A stretch of DNA of 64,000 bases from Rahnella aquatilis CIP 78.65 = ATCC 33071 (GCF_000241955.1 NC_016818.1:4278001-4342000); one strand, 5' to 3'; positions 32,781 through 42,476 are shown, counted from the first letter of the stretch. Notes: a model not told the origin generated them from the sequence alone. Made by a program: numbers and translations.

Positions 32781-32903
32781 GTCCCCTAAATCATTTAAAT
32801 TGCAGGAAGGCGGCAAACGCATGAATCCCGATGAGCTTACTGAAGTAAGCGATTCGGGTGATTAAGAGCAGCCAACGCGTCGGCAGTTTGAATGGTGACG
32901 GGG
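32781..32903. repeat. ERIC element between yhaK and rnpB
   Basis: A second ERIC copy of about 123 bases: GTCCCCTAAATCATT at one end, the core ATGAATCCCGATGAGCTTAC with AAGTAAGCGATTCGGGTGA, and GCAGCCAACGCG before GGTGACGGGG at the other. It shares the end sequences and the GCAGCCAACGC block with the copy at 29898 but has a different core variant, so it is not a recent duplicate. Confidence 0.87.
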
Positions 32904-32910
32904 AAAAGGT

Positions 32911-32947
32911 GAAAGCCCGCGTAGTTAACACTACGCGGGCTTTCTTT
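32911..32947. terminator. Bidirectional terminator between yhaK and rnpB
   Basis: GAAAGCCCGCGTAGT (32911-32925) pairs perfectly with ACTACGCGGGCTTTC (32930-32944). T-rich sequence follows on the plus strand; on the minus strand it ends rnpB transcription. Confidence 0.9.
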
Positions 32948-32951
32948 TGAC

Positions 32952-33329
<378 letters not shown>

Positions 33330-33336
33330 GCGGCGG

Positions 33337-33365
33337 ATAATAGGGTATTACGCCCTATTTGTCAC
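33337..33365 (-). promoter_or_regulatory. rnpB promoter overlapping the rsmI stop
   Basis: On the minus strand the -35 is GTGACA (33365-33360), the -10 is TATTAT (33342-33337), the spacing is 17, and the rnpB 5' end is 7 bases later. The -35 lies in the last codons of rsmI. Confidence 0.8.
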
Positions 33366-34224
33366 CCTCTTGCTCATCAAGCGCGTATTTATACAACGCA
33401 TTCTTCTTCACACCGTGGATCTCAGCGGCCAGCGCGGCGGCTTTTTTCAGTGGCAGCTCTTTTTGCAGCAACGCCAGTGTACGCAGGGCTTCCGCCGGTA
33501 GGGCTTCGGTATCGATCTTATGACCTTCAACGATCAGCACCATTTCGCCGCGTCTGCGCGTTTCGACTTCCTGCACCCACGCCAGCAGTTCGCCCACCGG
33601 CGCACCGTGAATATTTTCCCAGGTTTTGGTCAGCTCACGCGCCAGCACGACATAACGCTGCGGTCCCCAGACGTCGACCATATCCTGCAAGCTGTCCAGC
33701 AGGCGGTGCGTGGATTCATAGAAGATCAACGTGCGCGGTTCTTCGATCAGTGCCTGCAATGTATCTTTGCGGGATTTGGTTTTGGCGGGCAGAAACCCTT
33801 CGTAACAGAAACGGTCTGAAGGCAAACCGGCGGCACAAAGCGCAGTGATCGCCGCACAGGCACCGGGTAACGGCACCACACGGATACCGGCTTCGCGGCA
33901 GCGGCGCACAAGGTGATAGCCGGGATCATTGATCAGCGGCGTACCGGCATCCGAGACCAGCGCAATGGTCTGGCCTTCCTGCAATTTCGCCAGTAAATGC
34001 TCGGCTTTCTGCTGTTCGTTGTGGTCATGCAGCGGGTACATTTTTGCGCTGATCGCGAAATGTTGCAGCAGCAATCCGGTATGGCGGGTATCTTCTGCAG
34101 CAATCAAATCTACACTGTTCAGTACGGCCAGCGCGCGTTGGGTAATATCCCCTAAATTGCCAATTGGCGTCGGTACGATATACAGCGTTGAGGCAGAAAT
34201 ATCTGCTTGATCGTCTTGATTCAT
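33355..34224 (-). CDS. rsmI: 16S rRNA C1402 ribose methyltransferase RsmI
   Basis: A 289-residue SAM-dependent methyltransferase of the tetrapyrrole-methylase fold. The N-terminal [19 protein letters not shown] and [12 protein letters not shown] are diagnostic, with [15 protein letters not shown] as the SAM loop. It 2'-O-methylates C1402 in the ribosomal decoding centre together with RsmH (N4). It is divergent from lpoA, as in E. coli. The rnpB promoter is embedded at its 3' end. Confidence 0.95.
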   Translation of the reverse strand: MNQDDQADISASTLYIVPTPIGNLGDITQRALAVLNSVDLIAAEDTRHTGLLLQHFAISAKMYPLHDHNEQQKAEHLLAKLQEGQTIALVSDAGTPLINDPGYHLVRRCREAGIRVVPLPGACAAITALCAAGLPSDRFCYEGFLPAKTKSRKDTLQALIEEPRTLIFYESTHRLLDSLQDMVDVWGPQRYVVLARELTKTWENIHGAPVGELLAWVQEVETRRRGEMVLIVEGHKIDTEALPAEALRTLALLQKELPLKKAAALAAEIHGVKKNALYKYALDEQEGDK

Positions 34225-34285
34225 TGTTTCATCCGGATTGCCGATTTAATATTGAGCATCTTAAAAAAACATCACTGGAAACTGA

Positions 34286-36322
34286 ATGCCTTCCTCAATG
34301 ACCTTTCGTACCCGTTCGGGACGTTTACTCCCTGCCATTATCGTGGCGATGCTTCTCGCCAGCTGTTCAGGTCAGGCGCCGCAGGCACCGACAGAAAGTG
34401 TCCAGGGTGCAGCTTCCGGCAGCTCTGACTATTATTTGCAGCAGGCGCAGCAAAGCGGTGATGATAACAAGGCTGACTGGCAATTGCTTGCAGTGCGTGC
34501 CCTGATACGCGAAGGCAAAGCGCCTCAGGCGGCGGAACAGCTGGCTAAAGTGCCGCAAAATCTGACTGCCGCCCAAACCGTCGAACAGCAACTGACCCGT
34601 GCAGAAGTGCAGGTAGCGCTGAAAAATTATCCGGCAGCGGCCAGCAGCCTGAGCCAGTTGGATCCCCACAATCTGACCAACGATCAGAGAGCCCGGTATT
34701 ATCAGGCGCAAATCGATGCCAGTCAGGGCCGTGTCAGCCTTGGCGTGATCCGCGCCTATATCGCACAGGAGCCACTGTTACAAGGCCAGCCGCATCAGGA
34801 CAACATTGACCGCACCTGGATGGCGCTGACGCAGATGTCCGCGCAGGACGTCAACAGTATCGTGATCAATGCGGATGAAAATACGTTGCAGGGATGGCTG
34901 GATTTACTCAGCGTCTGGCAAAGTAACAAACAGGATCCTGATCTGCTGAAAGCCGGGATTAAAGACTGGCAGCGCCGCTATCCGGTGAATCCGGCGGCGA
35001 AAAGCCTGCCGACTCAGCTCAATAATGTGCTGACCTTTCAGCCTGCCTCAACCGGCAAAATTGCGCTATTTCTGCCAATGAGCGGCCCGGCACAGGTTTA
35101 CGGGAATGCCATTCAGCAAGGCTTTACTGCCGCCATGAACGGTCAGGCCAGCCAGCCAGCTCCGCAGGCAGCACCGGCTGTTCCTGAGGCACAACAACAA
35201 GATCCGGCAGACCCGAACGCCGTCGTCAGCACATCCGCACCGGATGCCAGCGCGCAAAACACCCCGCCGCAAACCGATCCTTCTCAGGCTCAGCCCGCCG
35301 CCACACCGGCCCCTGCGCCGGTCGCCAGCAGCACTGCGCAGGTGAAAGTGTATGACACCAATGGTCAACCTCTGGCTACGCTTCTGACACAAGCTCAGCA
35401 GGATGGCGCAACGCTGGTTGTCGGCCCGCTGCTGAAAGATCAGGTGAACGAACTCTCTTCTGACCAGACCCCGCTGAATGTTTTAGCGCTGAATCAGCCA
35501 GAAACTGAGAAAAACAGCCCGAATATCTGTTACTTTGCGCTCTCGCCGGAAGACGAGGCACAGGATGCCGCGCGTCACATGTGGTCTGAGCAGAAACGTA
35601 TGCCACTGTTGCTGGTGCCGCGTGGCAACTTCGGCGATCGTATCGCGCAGGCTTTTGCCAACGAATGGCAGAAACTGGGCGGGCAGACCGTGCTCAAGCA
35701 AAGTCTCGGTTCAGGCAGTGAATTGCGCTCTTCTATCGGCAGCGGTATCCGCCTGACCGGTACGCCGGTCACCGCCAGTGATGCATCCGCGCCGGCACAA
35801 GCGCAGGGGGTCACGATTGGTGGCATTACCATCCCTGCGCCGCCGACAGATGCACAAATTACGCAAGGCAGCACAGGTGGCGCCGTGGATTCCGTCTACG
35901 TTGTCGCGACACAAAGTGAACTGACGCTGATTAAGCCGATGCTGGATCTTGCCGTTAGTGGCCGTTCACATCCGTCAGTCTATGCAAGTTCCCGCAGCTA
36001 TCAGGCAGGTGCAGGGCCGGACTACCGTCTCGAAATGGAAGGCGTGCAGTTTAGCGATATTCCGTTGCTGGCAGGCGGCAACCCGGCGCTGATGCAGCAG
36101 GCAGCCGCGAAATTTGGTAACGACTATTCGCTGGTTCGTCTCTATGCGATGGGGATCGATGCCTGGGATCTGGCAAATCATTTCTCCCAGATGCGCACAT
36201 TGCCTGGCTTCCAGGTTTCCGGCAGCACCGGCGAGTTGAGCGCCAACAGCAACTGTGTGATCCACCGTAAATTGCCATGGCTGCAATACCGTCAGGGCTC
36301 GCTGGTGCCAGTTTCTTCTTAA
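34286..36322 (+). CDS. lpoA: Outer-membrane lipoprotein LpoA, activator of PBP1A
   Basis: A 678-residue lipoprotein. The signal ends MLLASC with Cys27 as the lipid site. The N-terminal half is helical TPR-like (about 40-250). A low-complexity Ala/Pro/Gln linker lies near residues 285-350, and the C-terminal half has the periplasmic-binding fold (VYDTNGQPLATLL to the end). LpoA spans the periplasm from the outer membrane to activate PBP1A (MrcA). A second Met at codon 5 is an alternative start. It opens the lpoA-yraN-diaA-dolP cluster. Confidence 0.94.
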   Translation: MPSSMTFRTRSGRLLPAIIVAMLLASCSGQAPQAPTESVQGAASGSSDYYLQQAQQSGDDNKADWQLLAVRALIREGKAPQAAEQLAKVPQNLTAAQTVEQQLTRAEVQVALKNYPAAASSLSQLDPHNLTNDQRARYYQAQIDASQGRVSLGVIRAYIAQEPLLQGQPHQDNIDRTWMALTQMSAQDVNSIVINADENTLQGWLDLLSVWQSNKQDPDLLKAGIKDWQRRYPVNPAAKSLPTQLNNVLTFQPASTGKIALFLPMSGPAQVYGNAIQQGFTAAMNGQASQPAPQAAPAVPEAQQQDPADPNAVVSTSAPDASAQNTPPQTDPSQAQPAATPAPAPVASSTAQVKVYDTNGQPLATLLTQAQQDGATLVVGPLLKDQVNELSSDQTPLNVLALNQPETEKNSPNICYFALSPEDEAQDAARHMWSEQKRMPLLLVPRGNFGDRIAQAFANEWQKLGGQTVLKQSLGSGSELRSSIGSGIRLTGTPVTASDASAPAQAQGVTIGGITIPAPPTDAQITQGSTGGAVDSVYVVATQSELTLIKPMLDLAVSGRSHPSVYASSRSYQAGAGPDYRLEMEGVQFSDIPLLAGGNPALMQQAAAKFGNDYSLVRLYAMGIDAWDLANHFSQMRTLPGFQVSGSTGELSANSNCVIHRKLPWLQYRQGSLVPVSS

Positions 36323-36387
36323 GAGAAAACTGAAACAGCATGACAGAGATCGGAATTCTCAATCATTACAGGTACAAGGACGTACTG

Positions 36388-36756
36388 ATGAAACCTTTTT
36401 TGTCAAAGACGCGGGCGTGTGGCGATAAATACGAAGCATTTGCACGACGCTATCTCGAGAAAGCCGGGTTAACCTTCGTGGCGGCTAATGTGGCCTGCCG
36501 CACAGGTGAAATTGACCTGATCATGCGTGACCAGCAAACCTGGGTGTTTGTTGAAGTCCGTTACCGGCGCAACGCCAGTTTTGGTGGCGCGGCGGCCAGC
36601 GTAACGTTTCAAAAACAGCAGCGCCTGTTACGCGCTGCGTCTTTCTGGCTTGCAGGAAAGAATGCAAGCTTTGACACATCATCTTGCCGTTTTGATGTTT
36701 TTGCCATCACCGGAAGCCAGATAGAATGGCTGCGTGATGCCTTCAATGCGGAATAA
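36388..36756 (+). CDS. yraN: UPF0102 nuclease-fold protein YraN
   Basis: A 122-residue protein of the UPF0102 family with a restriction-endonuclease-like fold. The visible motif is GEIDLIMRD...VFVEVRYRR, the acidic and E-x-K/R-like positions of that fold, with [16 protein letters not shown] after it. Function is not established. The start at 36388 is preferred because AAGGA lies 8 bases before it; a longer frame from 36340 has no good ribosome site and no conserved N-terminus. Confidence 0.85.
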   Translation: MKPFLSKTRACGDKYEAFARRYLEKAGLTFVAANVACRTGEIDLIMRDQQTWVFVEVRYRRNASFGGAAASVTFQKQQRLLRAASFWLAGKNASFDTSSCRFDVFAITGSQIEWLRDAFNAE

Positions 36757-36786
36757 ATATTACGACGACTGACTGGACGAAAACCC

Positions 36787-37377
36787 GTGCTGGATAGAAT
36801 CAAAGTCTGCTTTACAGAAAGTATCCAAACTCAGATTGCGGCGGCAGAAGCCTTGCCTGACGCGATTTCACGCGCCGCGATGACGCTGGTGCAATCGCTG
36901 CTCAATGGCAATAAAATTCTGTGCTGCGGTAACGGCACCTCTGCGGCAAATGCGCAGCATTTTTCCGCCAGTCTGATTAATCGTTTTGAAACTGAACGTC
37001 CGAGCCTTCCTGCAATCTCATTATGTGCAGATAACATTGTGCTGACTGCGATTGCCAACGATCGTCTGCATGAAGAAATTTATGCTAAACAGGTGCGCGC
37101 CTTAGGTCAGGCGGGTGATGTTCTGCTGGCCATTTCTACCCGCGGCAACAGCCGTGATATTGTCAAAGCCGTTGAAGCAGCGGTAACCCGTGATATGACC
37201 ATTGTCGCATTAACAGGTTATGACGGCGGCGAGCTGGCGGGATTACTGGGGCCTCATGATGTTGAGATCCGCATTCCCTCTCATCGCAGCGCCCGCATTC
37301 AGGAAATGCATATGCTCACAGTTAACTGTCTCTGTGACCTGATAGATAACACGCTGTTCCCACACCAGGACGATTAA
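36787..37377 (+). CDS. diaA: DnaA initiator-associating protein DiaA
   Basis: A 196-residue SIS-domain protein, almost identical over most of its length to E. coli DiaA. It forms a tetramer that binds several DnaA molecules and promotes their assembly at oriC. Sugar-isomerase motifs [14 protein letters not shown] and [15 protein letters not shown] are present. The start is GTG at 36787. It lies 30 bases after yraN and 9 bases before dolP. Confidence 0.95.
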   Translation: MLDRIKVCFTESIQTQIAAAEALPDAISRAAMTLVQSLLNGNKILCCGNGTSAANAQHFSASLINRFETERPSLPAISLCADNIVLTAIANDRLHEEIYAKQVRALGQAGDVLLAISTRGNSRDIVKAVEAAVTRDMTIVALTGYDGGELAGLLGPHDVEIRIPSHRSARIQEMHMLTVNCLCDLIDNTLFPHQDD

Positions 37378-37386
37378 GGAGATCCC

Positions 37387-37962
37387 ATGAAGGCGAGTCC
37401 TCTCTTTGCAGTATTGTTAAGCGCCCTTCTGTTACAAGGCTGTGTCGCCGCTGCGGTAGTTGGTGCGGCTGGCGTCGCAACGAAAACAACGACTGACCCA
37501 CGTACGGTCGGTACTCAGGTTGATGACAGCACGCTGGAAGCCCGTGTCTCTAACGCGGTGAGCAAAGATAAACAACTAAAAGACGAAGCCCGTATCGTGG
37601 CGACCGCGTATCAGGGCAAAGTCCTGTTAACCGGTCAGGCACCAACGGCTGATATGGCCTCACGCGCAAAACAAATTGCGATGGGTGTCGAAGGCGCAAC
37701 GGAAGTGTATAACGAAATCCGTACCGGTAAGCCGGTAAGCATGGGCACAGCATCAATGGATACGTGGATCACCACCAAAGTCCGTTCTCAGTTGCTGACC
37801 AGTGATTCGGTTAAATCATCTAACGTCAAAGTCACCACCGAAAACGGCGAAGTCTTCCTGCTGGGTCTGGTGACACAGGAAGAAGGTAAATCTGCGGCGG
37901 GGATTGCGGCAGGCGTCAGCGGCGTTAAACACGTCACGACGGCATTTACCTACGTCAAATAA
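37387..37962 (+). CDS. dolP: Dual-BON outer-membrane lipoprotein DolP
   Basis: A 191-residue lipoprotein. The signal ends LLLQGC with Cys19 as the lipid site; two BON domains follow (about 46-115 and 122-191). DolP (YraP) binds anionic phospholipids, localises to the division site and supports outer-membrane integrity, partly through BamA. AAGGAG lies just before the ATG. It is the last gene of the cluster, and a strong terminator follows. Confidence 0.95.
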   Translation: MKASPLFAVLLSALLLQGCVAAAVVGAAGVATKTTTDPRTVGTQVDDSTLEARVSNAVSKDKQLKDEARIVATAYQGKVLLTGQAPTADMASRAKQIAMGVEGATEVYNEIRTGKPVSMGTASMDTWITTKVRSQLLTSDSVKSSNVKVTTENGEVFLLGLVTQEEGKSAAGIAAGVSGVKHVTTAFTYVK

Positions 37963-37980
37963 CGCACTGCGTTATCACTG

Positions 37981-38010
37981 AAAAGGACAGCTCAGGCTGT
38001 CCTTTTTTCT
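37981..38010 (+). terminator. Terminator after dolP
   Basis: AAAAGGACAGC (37981-37991) pairs with GCTGTCCTTTT (37996-38006) and continues into TTCTT. Confidence 0.93.
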
Positions 38011-38026
38011 TCAAATCCTGCGTAAT

Positions 38027-38749
38027 TTAATGAAGTTTATGCGCTTGCAGGAAAGACTCACCGCCGAGCTGGCTCATCTGACGCAGGATCCATTGCTGAC
38101 GGCGGATAACGTAGGCAGAAGGCGCATTCACCTTAAACAGATGCGGATTCGGCAACACCGCCGCCAGTAATGCAGCCTGAGACGCCGTCAGGCGACTGGC
38201 AGGCTTATGAAAGAAATGCTGCGCAGCCTGCTCGACGCCAAAGACGCCGTCGCCAAACTCCACGATATTCAGATACACCGTCAAAATACGACGTTTTGTC
38301 CATACGGTTTCAATGCCCACCGTCAGCCCGGCCTCCAGCCCTTTACGCACCCAACTGCGGCCATCCCACAGAAACAGGTTTTTGGCGGTTTGCTGGGATA
38401 ACGTCGAAGCACCACGCATTTTTCCGCCGTCTTTATCCAGCACAGACTGAATAGCATCGACATCAAATCCCCAATGAGTCGGGAATTTCTGATCTTCCGC
38501 CGCCATCACCGCGAGCGCCATTGGTGAGGAAATCTCACTCATTGGCACCCAGTCCGAATGTGCACCATAACCAAAGTCACCGGTCAGCCACGCGGACATC
38601 TGGCGCTCCACCATCACGGCAGAAAAAGGCACGGGCAAAAAAGAAAAAAGAAGAATGCCCGCTATCCATAAGCAAAGTAACAGTATAGCTGCGCGTTTCA
38701 GCCATAAAAGCGGCGTACGCAACAGGCCCTTTCGAGTCGTTTTATTCAT
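38027..38749 (-). CDS. mtgA: Monofunctional peptidoglycan glycosyltransferase MtgA
   Basis: A 240-residue GT51 enzyme that polymerises lipid II. One N-terminal membrane helix ([20 protein letters not shown], 21-40) is followed by the GT51 domain, with catalytic Glu85 in [29 protein letters not shown], and [13 protein letters not shown] with [11 protein letters not shown]. The start at 38749 has GGAA upstream and matches the E. coli protein; seven further in-frame codons upstream lack support. In E. coli elbB and arcB follow on this side; here an AT-rich gap replaces elbB. Confidence 0.93.
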   Translation of the reverse strand: MNKTTRKGLLRTPLLWLKRAAILLLCLWIAGILLFSFLPVPFSAVMVERQMSAWLTGDFGYGAHSDWVPMSEISSPMALAVMAAEDQKFPTHWGFDVDAIQSVLDKDGGKMRGASTLSQQTAKNLFLWDGRSWVRKGLEAGLTVGIETVWTKRRILTVYLNIVEFGDGVFGVEQAAQHFFHKPASRLTASQAALLAAVLPNPHLFKVNAPSAYVIRRQQWILRQMSQLGGESFLQAHKLH

Positions 38750-39503
38750 TTGGCGCTTTCCACAACACATCCGACCATCTAATCAATCTCAATAATAATC
38801 TGCAAAATCAGGCTAGCGAAATGCTGCACGATATTGCTAACAATTGAACAATAACAATGAAACTTTTGCTTACATTCAGGACGAGAAACTCCGATTAAAC
38901 CACTGCCATCAAGGAGTTCCGGTCAACGGCCTGAAACGCTTACTTTTTTCATCGCCACTAATTTTTAAACCAGAAAGTAAAATTTTTGTAAACGAATCAA
39001 CAAAAAATACGTAAGTAATTTTTATGATTTAGATTGACAGAAATGAATAGATTCTCATCAATTACTGCATGAGAAGCTAACGCACTAAGTCAAATCCAAC
39101 CGCCGTCATGTATAAAAAATCAGCAGGGCGGATGTCTTTTTAGCAGATAAAAAACGCATAAACCTAAGTGAAATTTTTTCATTTAAAATAAATTTTAGAT
39201 CTCTTTTGGCTTCGGAGAGGCTATCGCGCTTAAATTTATATTTAAACCTTTAATTACAGTGACTTACCATCAATCGTGCATTTTATAGAACCGGTTTCAT
39301 AGAGGAAAATGTCGCAAATTGACCGGCAAAACAGCCTGCTATTGTTCACTTCCATAAGCAAAATTGCATGTCGCCAATACAACATCAACATGCTTCATTT
39401 GTATTCTGCAAAAAATCCTGCGATAAAGGCTTGATGTTTTGTATAGACAAAGACTAATCTACATCACAGTTTTTAATGAATGTTGTAACAGTTCTGCTTA
39501 TAT
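38750..39503. other. AT-rich gene-free region at the elbB position
   Basis: This stretch between mtgA and arcZ is clearly richer in A and T than the genes around it. No frame over 60 codons exists, and no ElbB-like motif could be seen in any frame. It should contain the mtgA promoter. A TTGACA at 39034-39039 has only a poor -10. The one short frame with a purine-rich site before it is a 41-codon candidate at 39309-39434, not called as a gene. Confidence 0.6.
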
Positions 39504-39532
39504 TTGTTATGTTGATTGCTACAGGATGTATT
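39504..39532 (+). promoter_or_regulatory. Probable arcZ promoter
   Basis: TTGTTA (39504-39509), 17 bases, then TGTATT (39527-39532). The stretch TGTTATGTTGATT overlapping the -35 has the look of an ArcA direct repeat, which fits known ArcA repression of arcZ in E. coli. Confidence 0.5.
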
Positions 39533-39539
39533 AGACTTT

Positions 39540-39656
39540 AAACCTGAATTCCAAGACCTGCGAAAACCGAACCCTAAAAACTATCGTGGGTTACCTCTTT
39601 CCCTGGTGTTGGCGCAGTATTCGCGCACCCCGGCCTCGGTCGGGGTTATTTTTTTT
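39540..39656 (+). ncRNA. arcZ: Hfq-dependent small RNA ArcZ
   Basis: The 3' part, TTTCCCTGGTGTTGGCGCAG followed by TATTCGCGCACCCCGG, is the conserved processed region of ArcZ, which base-pairs with rpoS and other mRNAs. It ends in a hairpin (ACCCCG with CGGGGT) and a T tract. Its place opposite the arcB 3' end is the same as in E. coli. The 5' end is estimated from the promoter and the usual length near 120 bases; the 5' half is poorly conserved. The last 11 bases lie antisense to the arcB stop and final codons. Confidence 0.92.
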
Positions 39657-41985
39657 CAGCGTTTGCCGTCCAGTCACGTAATACTTTGATGTCATTGCGC
39701 CATTCGGCCTTCAGCTCATCAATCCATTCCTGAACGTTATCCCACCAGGCCGGCAGTGTCGGCGTCTGGATCTGTTGCGCCAGTTGCTGTAAATGTTTCA
39801 GGCCCACAGAACCCGCCGCGCCTTTGATTTTGTGGCCTTCCTCGGCAATCCCTTTCTGATCGCGCGCCGTCATGTTGGAATCAAGCACCGCCAGATAGCC
39901 CGGCATCATTTTTTCAAACATATCCGCACTCTGATAAATCAGTTTCGCCCCAACCAGGTCGATGTACTGCTCAAGCATGGCGGTATCAAGCAACGATTCG
40001 CTGTCTTTCATCACTACAGGTTCCTTTTCCAAAACGGAAATTTCAGGCTGATGATCCCAGAACTGCTGAATCATCGCAGTCAGCGCGGAAACAGACAGCG
40101 GCTTACTCAGCACGTCATCCATTCCCGCATCCAGATACTCTTTCTTGTCTTTCAGCACGTTGGCTGTCAGGGCAATCAGCGGCGGCAGATGTTGTCCGGC
40201 GTAATCGGTGCGCAGCTTGCGGGCGATATCCAGCCCTGTCATGTCCGGCAACTGGATATCCAGCAGCACCAGATCGAATTCGTCAGGATCAAACATCTCC
40301 AGCGCATCATGGCCGTTCATCGCCACTTCAACGCTGTTGCCTAACTTCTCCAGCACCGAACGTGCCACAATCACGTTCAGCTCAATATCCTCGACCAGCA
40401 GCACATGCAGCGCCGGTAATGGCATGTCTTCTTCGTCACTGGCCAGATCAACCGGTGCATCCAGCGTCGGTGCCCGTACGGTGAGCGTAAAGCAGGAACC
40501 CTGGCCCGGCACGCTGCTGACGGTGATATCGCCCCCCATCGCCTGCGCCAGACGTTTTGACACCGCCAGCCCGATACCTGTACCGGTCGCCGGTTTACCG
40601 CCGTTCTGATCTTTCACCTGATAATACATGGCGAAGATTTTGTCCTGTTCATCCTGTGGGATCCCCAGACCGGAATCGCGCACGACAAACCGCAGCATAT
40701 CGTTCGGCTCATAATGCACGGTCAGCACAATCTCACCTTCGCGGGTGAATTTAACGGCGTTGCCGATCAGGTTCCATAAAATCTGGCGCAGACGGGTGCC
40801 GTCCGTCGTAATGCTGCGCGGCAACGGCAGATCAGGTTCCATGATAAATTTCAGCCCTTTCGGCTGAGCCAGCAGGCCGGAGAGATTTTCAAGGTCAGTC
40901 AGGAATTCGGTGAAATCCACCGGCTGGTTATCGAGCTGTACTTTGCGGCGCTCAATTTTGTCCATTTCAATAATATCGTTGAAGATATTGCCGAGGGTGA
41001 TCGCGCTGACATGAATGGTTTTCAGGTAGCTGTGCTGTTCTTTGTCCAGTTCAGTGTCGAGCAGAATACGGCTCAGCCCGACGATGCCATTAAGCGGCGT
41101 ACGCAGCTCGTGGCTGATCGTTGAGATAAAGGTGGTCTTCTCACGGCTGGCGTTCTCTAACGCGTCCTGATAACGCTTACGCTCGGTGATATCACGTCCG
41201 AAGCCCATCAGTCCGTGTCGCTTACCGATGCGGTCATAGAACGGCACTTTACGCAACTCAAAGCAGGCTTTGCGTCCGTCCGGATAGACCAGCCATTGTT
41301 CGTAGGTCAGGGAAACGTTGTGACGGAAAACCTTCTCGTCGGTTTCGACCACTTTCTCGGCGATATCCGGGCTATAAACATCGTTGGGAGTCAGGCCGAT
41401 CAGCTGCTTTTCACTTTTGCCGGTCAGCAGTTCCATGGCACGGTTACAGCCGGAGAATTCTTTGTCTTCGTTGCGGTAATACACCAGGTCCGGCGAGGCA
41501 TCGAGGAAAGAGCGTAATAATGCAGATTGCTGGCTCAGTTCGATCTGCGCCTGTTCGCGGTGCTGCATTTCGAGTTTCAGCTTATCGACCACTGTCAGAC
41601 GTGCTTCTTCCGCTTTCACACGGTCTGCGATTTCCTGATTCAGCTGCGTGATGTTGTCTTTGAGTTGCTGATTCAGTTCGAGGTCACGGTGGCGCATTTC
41701 TTCCAGTTTATCGACCAGACGCGCTAAACGCTGACGCGACTCTTCAAGCTGTTCAACCACCACCGACAGGAAGTAAACCGCCCAGGGCGTAATCAGCAAA
41801 CCAAAGAAAATGGAACGAACGACGTCGATACTCTCAACCTGCCCGCGCAGGAGCATGGTGACCGCCATCTGGACAATCATTGCCAGCACCACCAGCGCAG
41901 ACGCCAGCAGCAGTGAGAATCTCACCAGCCCCAGCTTGACCATCAGATCGACATAATACTGCGCTAAAACCCGGATTTGCTTCAT
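39646..41985 (-). CDS. arcB: Aerobic respiration control sensor kinase ArcB
   Basis: A 779-residue tripartite hybrid kinase. Two N-terminal membrane helices (about 22-45 and 56-77) are followed by a coiled linker and a PAS domain (about 155-270) with the redox cysteines Cys180 and Cys241. The transmitter has His292 in SHELRTPLNG, the receiver Asp576 in LLDIQLPDM, and the C-terminal HPt His718 in EEGHKIKGAAGS. It senses quinone redox state and phosphorylates ArcA. The final codons AAAAAAAATAA double as the arcZ terminator T tract on the other strand. Confidence 0.97.
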   Translation of the reverse strand: MKQIRVLAQYYVDLMVKLGLVRFSLLLASALVVLAMIVQMAVTMLLRGQVESIDVVRSIFFGLLITPWAVYFLSVVVEQLEESRQRLARLVDKLEEMRHRDLELNQQLKDNITQLNQEIADRVKAEEARLTVVDKLKLEMQHREQAQIELSQQSALLRSFLDASPDLVYYRNEDKEFSGCNRAMELLTGKSEKQLIGLTPNDVYSPDIAEKVVETDEKVFRHNVSLTYEQWLVYPDGRKACFELRKVPFYDRIGKRHGLMGFGRDITERKRYQDALENASREKTTFISTISHELRTPLNGIVGLSRILLDTELDKEQHSYLKTIHVSAITLGNIFNDIIEMDKIERRKVQLDNQPVDFTEFLTDLENLSGLLAQPKGLKFIMEPDLPLPRSITTDGTRLRQILWNLIGNAVKFTREGEIVLTVHYEPNDMLRFVVRDSGLGIPQDEQDKIFAMYYQVKDQNGGKPATGTGIGLAVSKRLAQAMGGDITVSSVPGQGSCFTLTVRAPTLDAPVDLASDEEDMPLPALHVLLVEDIELNVIVARSVLEKLGNSVEVAMNGHDALEMFDPDEFDLVLLDIQLPDMTGLDIARKLRTDYAGQHLPPLIALTANVLKDKKEYLDAGMDDVLSKPLSVSALTAMIQQFWDHQPEISVLEKEPVVMKDSESLLDTAMLEQYIDLVGAKLIYQSADMFEKMMPGYLAVLDSNMTARDQKGIAEEGHKIKGAAGSVGLKHLQQLAQQIQTPTLPAWWDNVQEWIDELKAEWRNDIKVLRDWTANAEKK

Positions 41986-42460
41986 AACGTTTCCCTTAAA
42001 ACGAAGTCGTCTGAATCATACCGCAAAACCTCCCCGGCGTGATGGCGGGGGATAAATTGAGCGTGAAGTTTGCGAGATGCACCTTGCAGGGGCTTGTCAT
42101 GGTGCAATGCAGGAAATCAGGGCAGAGTTATTGACTATTATCTGCGGTGATATTATTAATATCGGCCGGCTTTATCAGGCTGCACACGTTGCCAACTGCC
42201 GCCCGGCTAACATTTTTTCCTTTTATCCTCCGAATATCTTTCCTCCCGGCGCATTTTGCACAGGCATAACTATTCATTATTACTGCAAATAAAGTCATTC
42301 GTGGCAGTATGAATAATTCTTATTACAAACCCCGGACTCACACATTATTACTGTCAGGTTAAAAACAGTGACAAACCGCATGTGCACTGTCTTTTCCAGT
42401 ATAAAATACTGGTAATTACGCCCCTGCCAGCACGGTGCGGAGATCTTACGCTTTCCCCAT

Positions 42461-42476
42461 AGTGAGTCAGCTCACA
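42461..42476 (+). promoter_or_regulatory. Candidate CRP site upstream of gltB
   Basis: AGTGA-GTCAGC-TCACA matches TGTGA-N6-TCACA at 9 of 10 bases. It is centred about 154 bases upstream of the predicted gltB start. Confidence 0.5.

Noticed and set aside
42077-42292. 71-codon frame between arcB and gltB
   Set aside because: No ribosome site, no recognised similarity to YhcC or any other family; likely chance.
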